From Linderina pennispora (taxonomy: Eukaryota > Kickxellomycota > Kickxellomycetes > Kickxellales > Kickxellaceae): DNA of 64,000 nt. The position numbers were made by a program, and so were the translations under genes. The notes beneath the pieces were generated by a model. That model was not told where the DNA came from. It worked only from the letters and a program-made list of their open reading frames with translations, and did not search any database. Position 1 is the stretch's first letter. Every line of letters starts with the position of its first letter. This document shows positions 33,163 through 43,138 of this stretch, one piece after another. The stretch lies in the NCBI RefSeq assembly GCF_002104995.1, contig NW_024468256.1:454001-518000 (forward strand), in the 5' to 3' direction.

Positions 33163-34069
33163 TTATAGCTTAGTCAGCTCTCTGTCAGCAGGCATTTGCA
33201 ACCAGTTGCGGTCATCATACTCGTAGCCGCCTTCGATGATGTGGAAGGTGTAAATCCAGCGTGACTTGTCAGAGTGGTTGTGTGAAGACCGATGCAGCAC
33301 CTGGCCGTGGATCAGGACAACAGAGCCAGCCTTGACTTCAATGGGCTTGCATTCGGCACCCACTGGTTTCTGCTCAGGGATCGGTGTCTTGTTGTTGTCC
33401 TTCGTTGGTGGGAAAAGCGAGAATTCGGGCTCGATTGGCACAAACTCTGTGCCATCGCCGGTCCTCCTTTTGCACGAACCGCTTCGAGATGGGAGTCTCG
33501 AGATGAGAGCCGGGGATGAACTCCAGGCAGCCGTTGGCCAATGTGCAGTCCTCTAGAGCAAACCAGAACCCACAGGCCGACAACGGCCTTGTGTACAGGA
33601 AGCATGAGTCTTGATGCAGAGGCACCTCGCCGCCAATCGATGGCTGCTTGCAGATGACCATCGACTGCAGGATGCGCGGGTCATCATAGCCCAGGCGCTG
33701 GGCCACCTGCCTGACCTTGTTGCTGTGCGACAGCTTGGCAAACAGCGGCTCGCGAATGTGTAGGCCATGGCCAATCTTGTTGATGGCGCGTGTCTTGTCA
33801 ACGGCTAGCCTTCCGTCAACAACGGCCTGTTCCTCCAAAAAATAGCTGACCTTGTCAGACGAGTCAAGAAAGTATCGGTCACCGATATGCTTGTCGCGAA
33901 TGCCGGTCGAGAAGGTGGTCTTTGGCTGTGATTCAGGATCGAAGCTGTCCAGCAGCTCGGCTGTGCGCTTGCGCAGGGCAGCCACCTCCTCTGCACTGAG
34001 GAACCCAGGAATCACGACGCAGCCGTCGTTCTTGAAGCTGTCAAAGTGCGCGTCAGTAAACATGGCCAT
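33163..34069 (-). CDS. Phytanoyl-CoA dioxygenase (PhyH) family protein, one +1 frameshift
   Basis: Fe(II)/2-oxoglutarate-dependent oxygenase of the PhyH/PHYHD1 type. ATG at 34069 (MAMFTDAHFDSF). Family landmarks are FKNDGCVVIPGFLS (about residues 12-25), EVPLHQDSCFLYT (the HxD iron ligands, about 150), LANGCLEFIPGSH (about 190), and VVLIHGQVLHRSSHNHSDKSR near the end with the distal His (HRSSHN) and the Arg that binds 2-oxoglutarate. The C terminus is ADRELTKL. A +1 shift near 33460 lies between SKRFVQKE and VPIEPEF. About 301 residues, as in PHYHD1. No peroxisomal SKL-type end is present, so a cytosolic role is likely. Substrate not inferable. Confidence 0.85.
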
Positions 34070-34450
34070 GGCTGAATCAGGTACAGTAACAAAAGTAATG
34101 GTAGAGAGCAAAACTAGGATGGACGTTTGGGCGATAAGAAGAGCAGGGGTGCGAGCGTGCGACCCTCCAGGCTTTACCCCTCCTCTTTTCGGAGCTCAGG
34201 ACTGACGGATCCATCACATGCACTAGGGATTGTCCTCGGTAGGAAAAATTGGCGCGGGTGCTGATGTCACCTAGCCCACCAGTGATCTATCTCCCGTCGG
34301 CACACGATGCATATAGACCGGAGCTGAGGCCGCAGTCGAAGGTGCCTAGTAGAAAAGGAACAGCGAACGCTGGCAGGTCTGAAGGCTGCTTTCCAACACA
34401 AGCAGGTAGTTAGCCCCCATCACAGATTGCCCGCACGCATCTCCATCTCC
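34070..34450. other. Divergent intergenic region
   Basis: About 380 bp between PhyH (minus) and a small secreted-protein gene (plus). A weak CATATAGA lies near 34309. No gene seen. Confidence 0.45.
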
Positions 34451-34876
34451 ATGAAGTCACTCATATTCATCCTTGTCACGGTGGTTCTGCCCTTGCTCAC
34501 CGTGTGGAGCGACCAGGTTCCCCATAGATCGCTGGCTCTGGCACCATCGGTGGAGAAACGCCTGGAGGTCAATATTGGCGCAGAGTCCCCAGAGTTTCTA
34601 ATCACTGTGCCGTTCACAGTCGGCAATGGTGTAGATTTTGTTTCGGGAAACGTCAGCATCTACTTCAAAGCGACGAGGTCTGTTCGATTCGTTGGTACGC
34701 CTGGACAACGCTACTATGCTTATATTGCAACAACAACTTTCATTTTCAAGTTTGATTTTGTGGCCAGCCTGGGATTTGACAGCCGCCAGTCGATGGTCCA
34801 TGATGTGCTGTATCTCGACAACATTTCGGCCACCATTATGTCTGACCAGTTTGCACAGGGTATCTCTGCTTCCTGA
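34451..34876 (+). CDS. Small secreted protein of unknown function
   Basis: No family recognised. ATG at 34451 starts a strong signal peptide (MKSLIFILVTVVLPLLTVWS). The mature part of about 120 residues has beta-rich character: LEVNIGAESPEFLITVPFT, VDFVSGNVSIYFKATRS, AYIATTTFIFKFDF. It has one N-x-S/T sequon in GNVSIY and another at DNISAT, and no Cys-rich motif. Stop at 34878-region frame end (34876). Because neighbours carry +1 shifts, the true C terminus could run a little further in the next frame (TAEATRTRPLS). It is the first of a run of surface-type genes extending to 38.6 kb. Confidence 0.5.
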   Translation: MKSLIFILVTVVLPLLTVWSDQVPHRSLALAPSVEKRLEVNIGAESPEFLITVPFTVGNGVDFVSGNVSIYFKATRSVRFVGTPGQRYYAYIATTTFIFKFDFVASLGFDSRQSMVHDVLYLDNISATIMSDQFAQGISAS

Positions 34877-35268
34877 CTGCCGAGGCTACCCGAACGCGAC
34901 CTCTCTCAATCACTCGAGATTGCAAATGAGCAGCGATCTAGCCTCCATATTCTCCAGAATCTATATAGCTACACATCCTGCCCCTCACCTCAATAAGACT
35001 GCATTTATATTATTTTAGCTTGGGCATCAATTTCTCTGGGCCAAGAATGTAAGCGGGGAGTAGGCAATGAAAATCACTAAACGACTATTCTACAGACTAG
35101 ACCGAGCGAGGCCATGTCAGTAGTTGATGTATGTTGAAGCAGGGCTGTACATTCAAGTGGCCATATTAAAAGGCAGCAGTTGCCATATCAGCTCGCAAAA
35201 TAAATCTTTGACTATCCGCTACTTCGAACGACTTTTACTCCAGATACCTCCTTTTGCACCCAGCCAGC
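34877..35268. other. Intergenic, no gene seen
   Basis: About 390 bp, AT-rich. A weak TATTAAAAG near 35163 may be the promoter of the next gene. Confidence 0.45.
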
Positions 35269-36250
35269 ATGTACCGCACAAGATTCACTCCAGGCAATAC
35301 TTCTTCTCCTTCTCAGCCTACTAGCGCACGTTGCTCATGGAGCCCCTGCAGCAGCAACAGCGACTGTGCGTTCAGCTGACAAGGTCCAGGGCGACCACAT
35401 CAACTTGTTAGTGGCACCAAACGGCGGCATTGCTGCAAATGCTCAACCCGGAAAGATTGCTGAAGCTATCGAGATGCCAGCCCTGATTGATTTCCGCTCT
35501 ATTGTCGCTGCATTCAGCAAACCGATTCAAGGCAAAAACCTTGCTGTGGAAAGCGGCGCGCGACCGACTGCCCGCATCGATGACCTCGATAACACTGCCA
35601 TGGAGAAGAACCACCCGCTGTCACAGACACAGGCACTGGCGCAGACACAGACAGGACACAGGCACTGGCGCAGACACAGACACTGGCACAGACACAGACA
35701 CAGACACTGGCACAGACACATGTGCAACCGCAGCAGCAGCAGAGCCCGGGTTTCCAGCAAATTACCCAGCAAATTACCCAGCAAATTCCAGTCCAAAAGG
35801 AAGCATTCTTCCTACCAAAGACGCTGGTCCGAATACTATCGCTCCAGGACAGCAGATCAAGAACAAGCCAGTTGCGCAGATCCAGGATATCGACCCTGAT
35901 GCAGAGCTAGCCCCGCACAGCCAGAGCTCCACCATGAATGTTGTGAGCCGGAGTGTGACCCAGGTCGTGATCCACAGCAAGGAAAAGACCGCATTCGTCG
36001 TCGATGAAGACAACGACAGCGACAGTCGATGCCTGAGTCTAGCAAGTCAGGTACTGTTGAGAGAGCGAAGAAGGTTGACAAGACCGACAAGGCCGACAAG
36101 GAAGACAGCACCTCATCAGGGCCGCAGCTCGATCGTCTTGGAGCAAACGACAACGGGGCAAGCTCACTGCTGAGCGGCCGTGAGTGGAAGCTGGCTACTG
36201 CTCTGTTGTTAATAGCATCCTGCTATCGGGGCCTAAACCTCCTGGCATAG
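35269..36250 (+). CDS. Probable GPI-anchored secreted protein with Gln/Thr/Asp-rich repeats, +1 frameshifts
   Basis: No family recognised. ATG at 35269; a +1 shift near 35290 leads into a hydrophobic signal core (AILLLLLSLLAHVAHGA) and a cleaved-looking APAAATATVRSADKVQG. A conserved-looking middle part follows (INLLVAPNGGIAANAQ, PALIDFRSIVAAFSKPIQG). Next is a repeat tract (about 35625-35720) of CAGACACAG-type units reading QTQALAQTQT or DTGTDTDTGT depending on frame, then FPANYPANYPAN, VVIHSKEKTAFVVDEDNDS and a Lys/Asp-rich KKVDKTDKADKEDS. The end (EWKLATALLLIASCYRG) resembles a GPI-attachment signal. One frame change near 36025 could be two insertions or one deletion. Probable wall or surface protein. 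Confidence 0.55.
35625..35720 (+). repeat. CAGACACAGACACTGG-type tandem repeat
   Basis: Imperfect direct repeats of 6-18 bp (CAGACA, CACTGG) within the coding region of the Gln/Thr-rich protein. Confidence 0.7.
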
Positions 36251-36648
36251 CCAGAGGGTTGTTCTGTGGGGAACAAGAAGGAAAAAGACATCTAGGCTAT
36301 TTCTCGCAAGTTGTTCCTCACTCTACTACCTCTTGCCCATGCAATTTCGTATTTTTCAGCGATGATGTTCTCTTTTCATATTTCTCCACACCCTCTCACC
36401 TACAACTTTTATTTGCAAATCTTCACTACTGCCAATATATACAAATTAAGTAGTCCCAGTTTCATACTTGATATTATGTAGAGGCGGTGGAGTGGAGTGA
36501 AGTTTAAAATGGCCATGGACTGGCGAGCATCCAGCAGTCCATATTCAAGCTATAGAAAACCACCGCCCTTCGTCTCACTACCGCATCTGTATCCTTTAGA
36601 CCTAGACAGCTTTGCTCCAGAAATTTCCAGAAGCACACTCAATAAGCA
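36251..36648. other. Intergenic, no gene seen
   Basis: About 400 bp between two surface-protein genes with no recognisable coding or RNA signal. Confidence 0.45.
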
Positions 36649-38594
36649 ATGCGGACCATTTCGTGCTCGATTCTGTTCCTCTTCGCCAACTGCGTATCGG
36701 GCGAGATATTCTTCAATGTGACCGCAAGGGCTTGACCCGAGGGCCGTCCAATCGTCACTGTTACAACTCGGCATTACTGGTTATGATCCCCACTCACGCG
36801 CTAACCCCGCTGGGCTTTACCCTGCAGCTGTCGGAGCCAAGATCTTCAACGATCAGCTCATTCGTGCCGGTATTCCAGTTGCCGGCGTCTCAGGGGTAGC
36901 TTCAAACCAGCAAGTTATTACCCAAAATGCTGCCAGCCACCACAACGCACCTGTGATCTATTCTGCCAATAATGCCATGACTGGCTACCGCTTATAGCCA
37001 GATGCCGGTTGGAGCGGTTGTGCAGGCAGAGACAGAGGCAGATACTCCTGCGCCTACCATGTCGCTGGCACCAGCGATCCTGTGATAGCTAACACTGCTG
37101 CTGCTACTGTTCCAGGTGCTGTTCCAGGTGCTGTTCCGGGTGCTGTTCCGGGTGTTGTTTCGGGTGTTGTTTCCAGGTCTGTCCAGGTTCTGTTCCAGGT
37201 ACTGTTCCAGGTTACTGTTCCAGGTGCTGTCCCAGGTAGTGCTCCGATTGTTGCTCCAGTTGTCGCTCCAGGTGCCGTATCTGTTGCTGCCCCAGCTAGA
37301 GGTAGCAGCTCCGGAGGAGGAAGAGGAGTATGAGGAGGAGGGGACCTCCCCAGCAATATCAGACTCCAGGAAAGCTTGTTCGCCAGGCCGCTGTGCCTGT
37401 GAGCAGTTTGACTCCCCCCGCCGACCGCCTATGCTGCCACGACCCCCGAAATTAACGTGAACCTGGCTGGTGTTTACCAAGCCGAATGTAGCTGCTGCTG
37501 CACTTACACGCTTTGCTGTTGGCCCAATGGAGGATCTTGCGGCTGAGGCAGATGCTCTAGCAGATGAGGCACCCAAGGGGCCGAATCAGAACGCCAAGGT
37601 TGCGCAGGCTATGGCAGCCAAGTCTGCTACCATCCCTGCCGTCCCTATGGTGGCGGCAGTCCCTTCGCTTCCAATCTCTGGTCTTGCGACAACAACCACT
37701 CTTATGCAGATTCCGCCTGGTGTCTCCGTTGTCACCACTACCAAGCCTGTTGTCGTTGCAACCGCTACACTGACTGCCACTGCTCCCGCAGCCAAGGTCA
37801 CAGTTACAACCAAAGTCACTCCCCAAGCACACCGCGGATAGCGCGTCGATAACGGGCAAGGCAGGCAACAAGGCATCACCTGCCAAGGCACCAGTTACGA
37901 AGGTGCCGGCAGGCAGGCCAGCTGCTGCCCCCAAAGGCCGAAGAGGGCGAGGCCAAGTCTGAGGAGCCCGCTGCTGCTGTCGAGGAGTCTGCTTCAGGAT
38001 GTCAGCGGCGAGGCTTCCGCCGAAGGCTCCGAGGCTAGTGCTGAATCTGAGGCAGAATCGGCTGCTGATGTCGAAGATAGGTTGGCTAACGGCGAGACAG
38101 CTTCAGCGCTGCGCCTGGTTGCTGCTGCTGCCCAGACGGCATTTAAGCCTGAGGATATTGACAAGTTTACGTTCCCGGCGGCGTCGCTGGCAGTGGATTT
38201 GAGCGGTTATAGCCAATTGCTTGGCAAGACCAACCATGCATCGGCTGCAGGGTCGTACTGGAAGTGAGGGGGCAGTGTTCCAGGGATCGCAGCCGGCAGG
38301 TGGTATGGCGAAGACTGCCAATCATTCGAGCGCCACCGCAACCAGCACCAGCGAGGGCTGAGAAGGAGTCCAGCGGGCCAAAGGAGTCAAAAGACTCGAA
38401 GGGGCCTAAGGATTTGAAAGACTCGAAGGACATCCAAAGATAAGGCTGCTGAGTCCGAGTCCAGCAGCAAGCCCGGGCCAAACGCGATCGTTGGGCCTGG
38501 CACACCAATCTCTCGTGATAGCAGCGCATCGTCGCTGGCCACACACACTGGCATCCTTGCCATCTCGGCAGCTGTTTTCGCCTTGTTTCTCTAG
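36649..38594 (+). CDS. Probable GPI-anchored protein with elastin-like VPGX repeats, many frame changes
   Basis: No family recognised. ATG at 36649 gives a signal peptide (MRTISCSILFLFANCVSG). A +1 shift near 36728 leads into LLQLGITGYDPHSRANP and LYPAAVGAKIFNDQLIRAG. After another change near 36990 come VPG-A/S/T/V repeats (about 37105-37240), then VAPVVAPGAV, an acidic stretch (EEEEYEEEG), an Ala-rich segment (DLAAEADALADEAPKGP) and Thr/Val-rich VTTTKPVVVATATL. Further on are KAEEGEAKSEEPAAA, ALRLVAAAAQTAFKPEDID, and a Lys/Asp/Ser run (KDSKGPKDLKDSKD). The end THTGILAISAAVFALFL is a typical GPI signal. At least eight frame changes occur. Most are +1; the one near 37080 is ambiguous and an in-frame TAG reading is also possible there. 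Surface location is inferred from both ends. Confidence 0.6.
37105..37240 (+). repeat. VPGX tetrapeptide coding repeat
   Basis: About ten units of GTTCCAGGTGCT type encode VPG-A/V/S/T. Several contain an extra base relative to their neighbours. Confidence 0.75.
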
Positions 38595-38853
38595 TATCCT
38601 ACTGTTATGCGCCATCAACCTATAGACATTCGCATTTTATTGTTAGCACGTTTCCCAATACATAGTCCTACTCTTGTCAAACGATGCAGCTCGATATATG
38701 CTTCGAAACATGGGCATGATCAGCAAACAGCATAATCTCAGCCAGTAGCTGATCTCTCGATCACGCTATTTAACGAGCCCCGTCGATCACAGTGTGGCAA
38801 GTAGACGCTTGGAAAATTTTCTTTTCTTGAGCCTCCAATTTCATATTCTAAAC

Positions 38854-41800
38854 ATGAGAAATCTGACTATCCTGTCGAGCACTAGCACTCCGTACACAGA
38901 CGCGCAGGCGGCCACAGGGGTACCGGCACCCCTCTGTGTCAACGTGACTGAGCGAGTCGCCTACGCTGTGATCGGTGACAAGGACGACATGGCCAGTTTG
39001 GTATCGATTCCATTCGGCTCTGACACTGGCACATCCACGACATACACAGTGCAAGCACAGCTCCCGTTCTCAGCATCCAGCTGCACGATTGCCGGGCATG
39101 CAGTTTCTGATGGAGCGTGAGTCAGTGTTTCTGGCGCTAGCATCGGGCGATATTTTTGTCATACAAGTCAGCCAGTCCGCTGAGTCGGACAGCGAGCAGG
39201 TCGAGTTAGTCGGGTCGGTCGATGCAGGGATTGCGGCCGCATGCTGGAGTCCTGATGAGGAGCTGCTGGTGCTGGTGACGCATGAAGACAAGCTTCTGCT
39301 GATGACGCAGGACTTTGAAGTGCTCTATGAATTCGGGCTCGCGCAGGCTACGGAGGTCGAGGAAAAGCATGTTGCACTGGGCTGGGGCAAAAAGGAAACG
39401 CAGTACCACGGCAAGGCCGGTAAGGCTGCAGCCCTGGCGCCGCAGGAGCCAGTCAACACGCAGCTGGCAGCCGGTGACGATGGTTGTGTGCGAGTGTCAT
39501 GGCGCGGCGACGGCGCATACGTGGCGGTGTCGTTTGTTAGCGATGGAGCACGCGAGATCCGCGTGTTTTCGCGTGAAGGAAAACTGCACAGCATTTGCGA
39601 GAAGATCAAGGCACTGGAGCACGTCATGGCATGGCGGCCGTCGGGGCGGCTGATTGCAGCGACCGAGAAGCTCGAGCACAGACATGACGTGGTATTCTTT
39701 GAGCGCAATGGGCTACGGCATGGCGAGTTCACGCTGCGGCCGAGCACAGAGGCCGTGATGAATCTGACATGGAATTCTGACTCATCGATAGTGGCAGTTA
39801 CGCTTGTCTCGAATACTGGCATGGGCCCGGAGGTGTGTGTGGAGCTGTGGTCGGATAAGAACTACCACTGGTACTTGAAGCAGGAGATCCGGTCATCAGT
39901 GCTAGGAGACACGGTCAGCCATGTCGTGTGGGATACGGAAGACCCAATGTTGCTGCACATTGCGGGTGAGCATTCGTACACGGCTATGCGGCTACAGAGC
40001 ACACCGGCGGTGGCCCAAGCGGCATCAGAGCAGTCGATCTCTGGAGCGTGCGTGGTTGATGGAGCCAAGCTGCTCTATACTCCGTTTGCGTACGCTAATG
40101 TGCCGCCTCCAATGGCGCTGCACACTCTGACTGCGCCGTCACCCATAGCACATGTTGCCTTTGGTGCGTTTGGCGACGGCAATGATTTCGCAGCGTTGCT
40201 GGCTGATGGGCGTACGGTGGTTACGTACAAGTGCGCATATGCGGCGACAGTCAAGGAGGCACCTCCACCAGCACCGGACAGACACCGCAAGTCTTGTTGA
40301 TGAGTCGCTGATAGTATTCCGCCAAATCGCCTGGCCAGCCGAGAACATCCTGGTGGCCCTGGGATCATCAGCAGAATAGCAGTGGGGCCAAGCACGATGT
40401 GCTCTCAGTGGTGCAGATCGAACAAGGCGAGGTTGTAAGCCGTGCAGTGCTAAATGTCGAGGACATGGCGTTTGCAAAGGCAGTCAAGCTTGTGGCATCA
40501 CCAAACGTCAACAAGCTGCTCCTGGAGACTGCTGATGGCAGCGTCTTTGATGTCGAGTACACGTCGGGGCTGATGCTGTCCCCCATTGCATCTCTGCCTG
40601 AGATGTGTGTCGATCTGGACGCTGTGTCAGTCGACGGCAAAATCGAGGTGGTGGGTCCGTACTGAACGCAACCAACTGTTTGTGGGCTCGCATCTTGTCA
40701 GCGCAGCGTGCTCGTCGTTCTTTATGCGGCGTGACTTTTTGCTACTGACTACTACCACGCACTTTTTGCGCTTTGTGCCAGTCGACACAGACTTTGCCGG
40801 TGCCACTGTGGTGGAGGATGCGCCGGCTGTGTCAAAGTACGATGAGACGCGGCGGCGTGTGGAGCGCGGATCAACGATTGTGCTGGCGTCGACAGTTGGC
40901 GATAGCGTTGTGTTCCAGATGCCTCGCGGAAATCTGGAGACGGTGCGGCCAAGGGCGCTGGTGCTCTCCTCAGTCAGACGGCTCCTGGATGCGCGCAGCT
41001 ACAAGGCAGCGCTGGTTCTGTGTCGCGTCAACCGCATTGACATGAATGTGATCTTTGACCACATTCCAGACAAGCTCATTGGCGACTTTGCCGAATTCGT
41101 GAACCAGGTGAATGACCCGGATCTGCTGAACTTGTTTGTGTCTGGGCTGCGTGACGAGGATGTTACAAAGTCCATGTACACTGGCACCAAAGCCGCAGGC
41201 AGTGGAGTGGCTGCCGAGTTCAAGGTCGAGGGAAAGACGACAAAGGTGTGCCGTGCTTTGCGGCCAGTTCTTCAGGACGCAGATGCTGTGCGGTACATGC
41301 CGACGATCTTGACTACGTTCATGTGCCAGGTCCCAGCAGATATCCCCAGCGCACTGAAGCTACTTGCGCCCCTGTCCACAGAAGAGCGCGACTCGGCTCT
41401 GACGTACCTGCTGTTTTTGTCAGATGTCGATAGGGTGTATAACGCAGCCCTTGGCCTGTATGATCTTCCACTGGCGCTGCTAGTTGCCCAACGCAGCCAG
41501 CGTGACCCGCGTGAGTACCTAGCAGCACTAGGCAAGCTCAACGCCCTGCCTGACGAGGAGTACCGCCGGTTCAAGATCGACGCGCAGCTCGCAAGAGCCT
41601 CTAAGGCGCTTGAGCATCTTTATCAGTCGTACCGCGGCAGCACTGAGGGCAGCGGGTTCATGAGCGAGTCGGATCTGTGGTCTGAAATCGTCGAGTTTGT
41701 CAGCGATAACGAGCTGTACGAGGAGGCAATCAAGCTTTTGAACGGGCAGTCCCGGTTCAGCGACATATGCCGGCTGTTTGGTGACCACCTGGTAGAGAAG

Positions 41801-42815
41801 CGCGAGTTTGCGCAGGCAGCGTCGGCGTACTTGCTGGCGGATGCACGCACACAGGCCGTTGATGCGTTTATTGACTCCAAAGAATGGCGAGAGGCCATGG
41901 CTCTGGCCACCGATCCCGCCAGCGCGCTGTCGGCACAGGCGGTCCATGACATTGCTGTGCGTGCCAGCCTGGTCTTGGCGGAGCACCATATGTTCATGGA
42001 TGCAGCTACAGTGCTACTTGAATACACGGAGGAAGACGAGGACGCACTCGAGTTGCTTGTTAAGGGCAGCCACTGGGCCGAGGCGCTGCGTCAGACGCAG
42101 ATGCGCGCGCGCACAGACCTGATCGAGACCACGGTCCTTCCAGGCATCCAGACGGCCTACACCAGCCTCCTGGAGGACATCGAGGAGATCCGCGAGGCAT
42201 TCGACACCAAGCTTGCGCGCCTGACAGAGGTGCGTGCCAAGCCGCTGGAGGTGCTGGTGAACAAGTACATGAACGCGGCTCTGGGCGGCGAGAAACGACG
42301 GCTCGCTGGACAACATCGATGTGATGTCTGACACGACATCGATGGCGAGCCGGTTCAGCACATTCACGGCCACCGTCACTAATGCAACGTCGCGTGTGAC
42401 GGGGTCGACGGCGCGGCGGATCTCGAAGAACCGACGCAAGGCCGAGCGCAAGAAGGTGCGCGGCAAGAAGGGCAGCGTGTATGAGGAGGCGTACTTGGTC
42501 GACTCGCTGGCCAAGCTCATTGATCGCGTGCGTGTGCACATGCAGGGTGTGCGCGAGATGAACCTGGCGCTGATCCGTTTCAGCAAGCAGGCTCTGGCGT
42601 GTGGGCTGCAGGATGCGTTTGCGCTGCTGGTGGGGCGGGTGCTGGAGAACGCTGACCGGATCTTTGATGAGCAGCGCGTGCAGATGCAGCTGGGCGAGAA
42701 CGGCATTCCGGAGCCGGTGCCGATGGAGGTCAACGAGTTTGGGCTCCAGTCGCAGCCCAAGCACCCGAAACCTGCTTTGCCGACCATGGCGTGGAGGATC
42801 CGTGCACTGTGCTAG
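38854..42815 (+). CDS. ELP1: Elongator complex scaffold subunit Elp1 (IKI3), about five +1 frameshifts
   Basis: Largest subunit of Elongator, which makes 5-carbonylmethyl-type modifications on wobble uridines of tRNAs. ATG at 38854; MRNLTILSSTSTPY is the typical Elp1 N terminus. WD40-like propellers follow: VELVGSVDAGIAAACWSPD, LVLVTHEDKLLLMTQDF, GWGKKETQYHGK, DGCVRVSWRGDGAYVAVSF and VVWDTEDPMLLHIAGEHS. The TPR-like second half has VCRALRPVLQDADA, RYMPTILTTFMCQ, YDLPLALLVAQRSQRDP and EYLAALGKLNALPDEEYR. The basic tRNA-binding tail is KNRRKAERKKVRGKKGS with YEEAYLVDSLAKLIDRV. About 1,315 residues, the family length. Frames change near 39105, 40285, 40375, 40665 and 42305, all +1. It lies upstream of IleRS on the same strand. 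Confidence 0.93.
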
Positions 42816-43138
42816 GCTCGCTTCTTGGTGACTGCTCATTGCCGCAGTTGCCACATGTTCACACGGCCATGCGTGCATCCATCAAAAGCAGTGCATGATG
42901 CCCAGGGCTGCGGTGGTGAATCACAAAAAAATTTTCCCTTTTAAAAAGCCTGCTGGGACCGTTTCTCGATCTGGCTGATGGAGAAAAAAATTGAGCTGTA
43001 CTTTTCCTCTCTTCTCAAATCGACTTAATTTGGAGACATTCTATTATTCCTCTTTGTTGCATACCCTCTGTCTGTTCTTTTTCTTTCGACTACACGTGTT
43101 AGCAGCCCAAGCAAGAGCATTCCAAAAGCACGGAAACC
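42816..43138 (+). other. Intergenic, promoter region of IleRS
   Basis: About 320 bp. The CACGTG-like element CACGTGTT near 43093 and CT-rich tracts lie just before the ATG; no gene seen. Confidence 0.4.
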
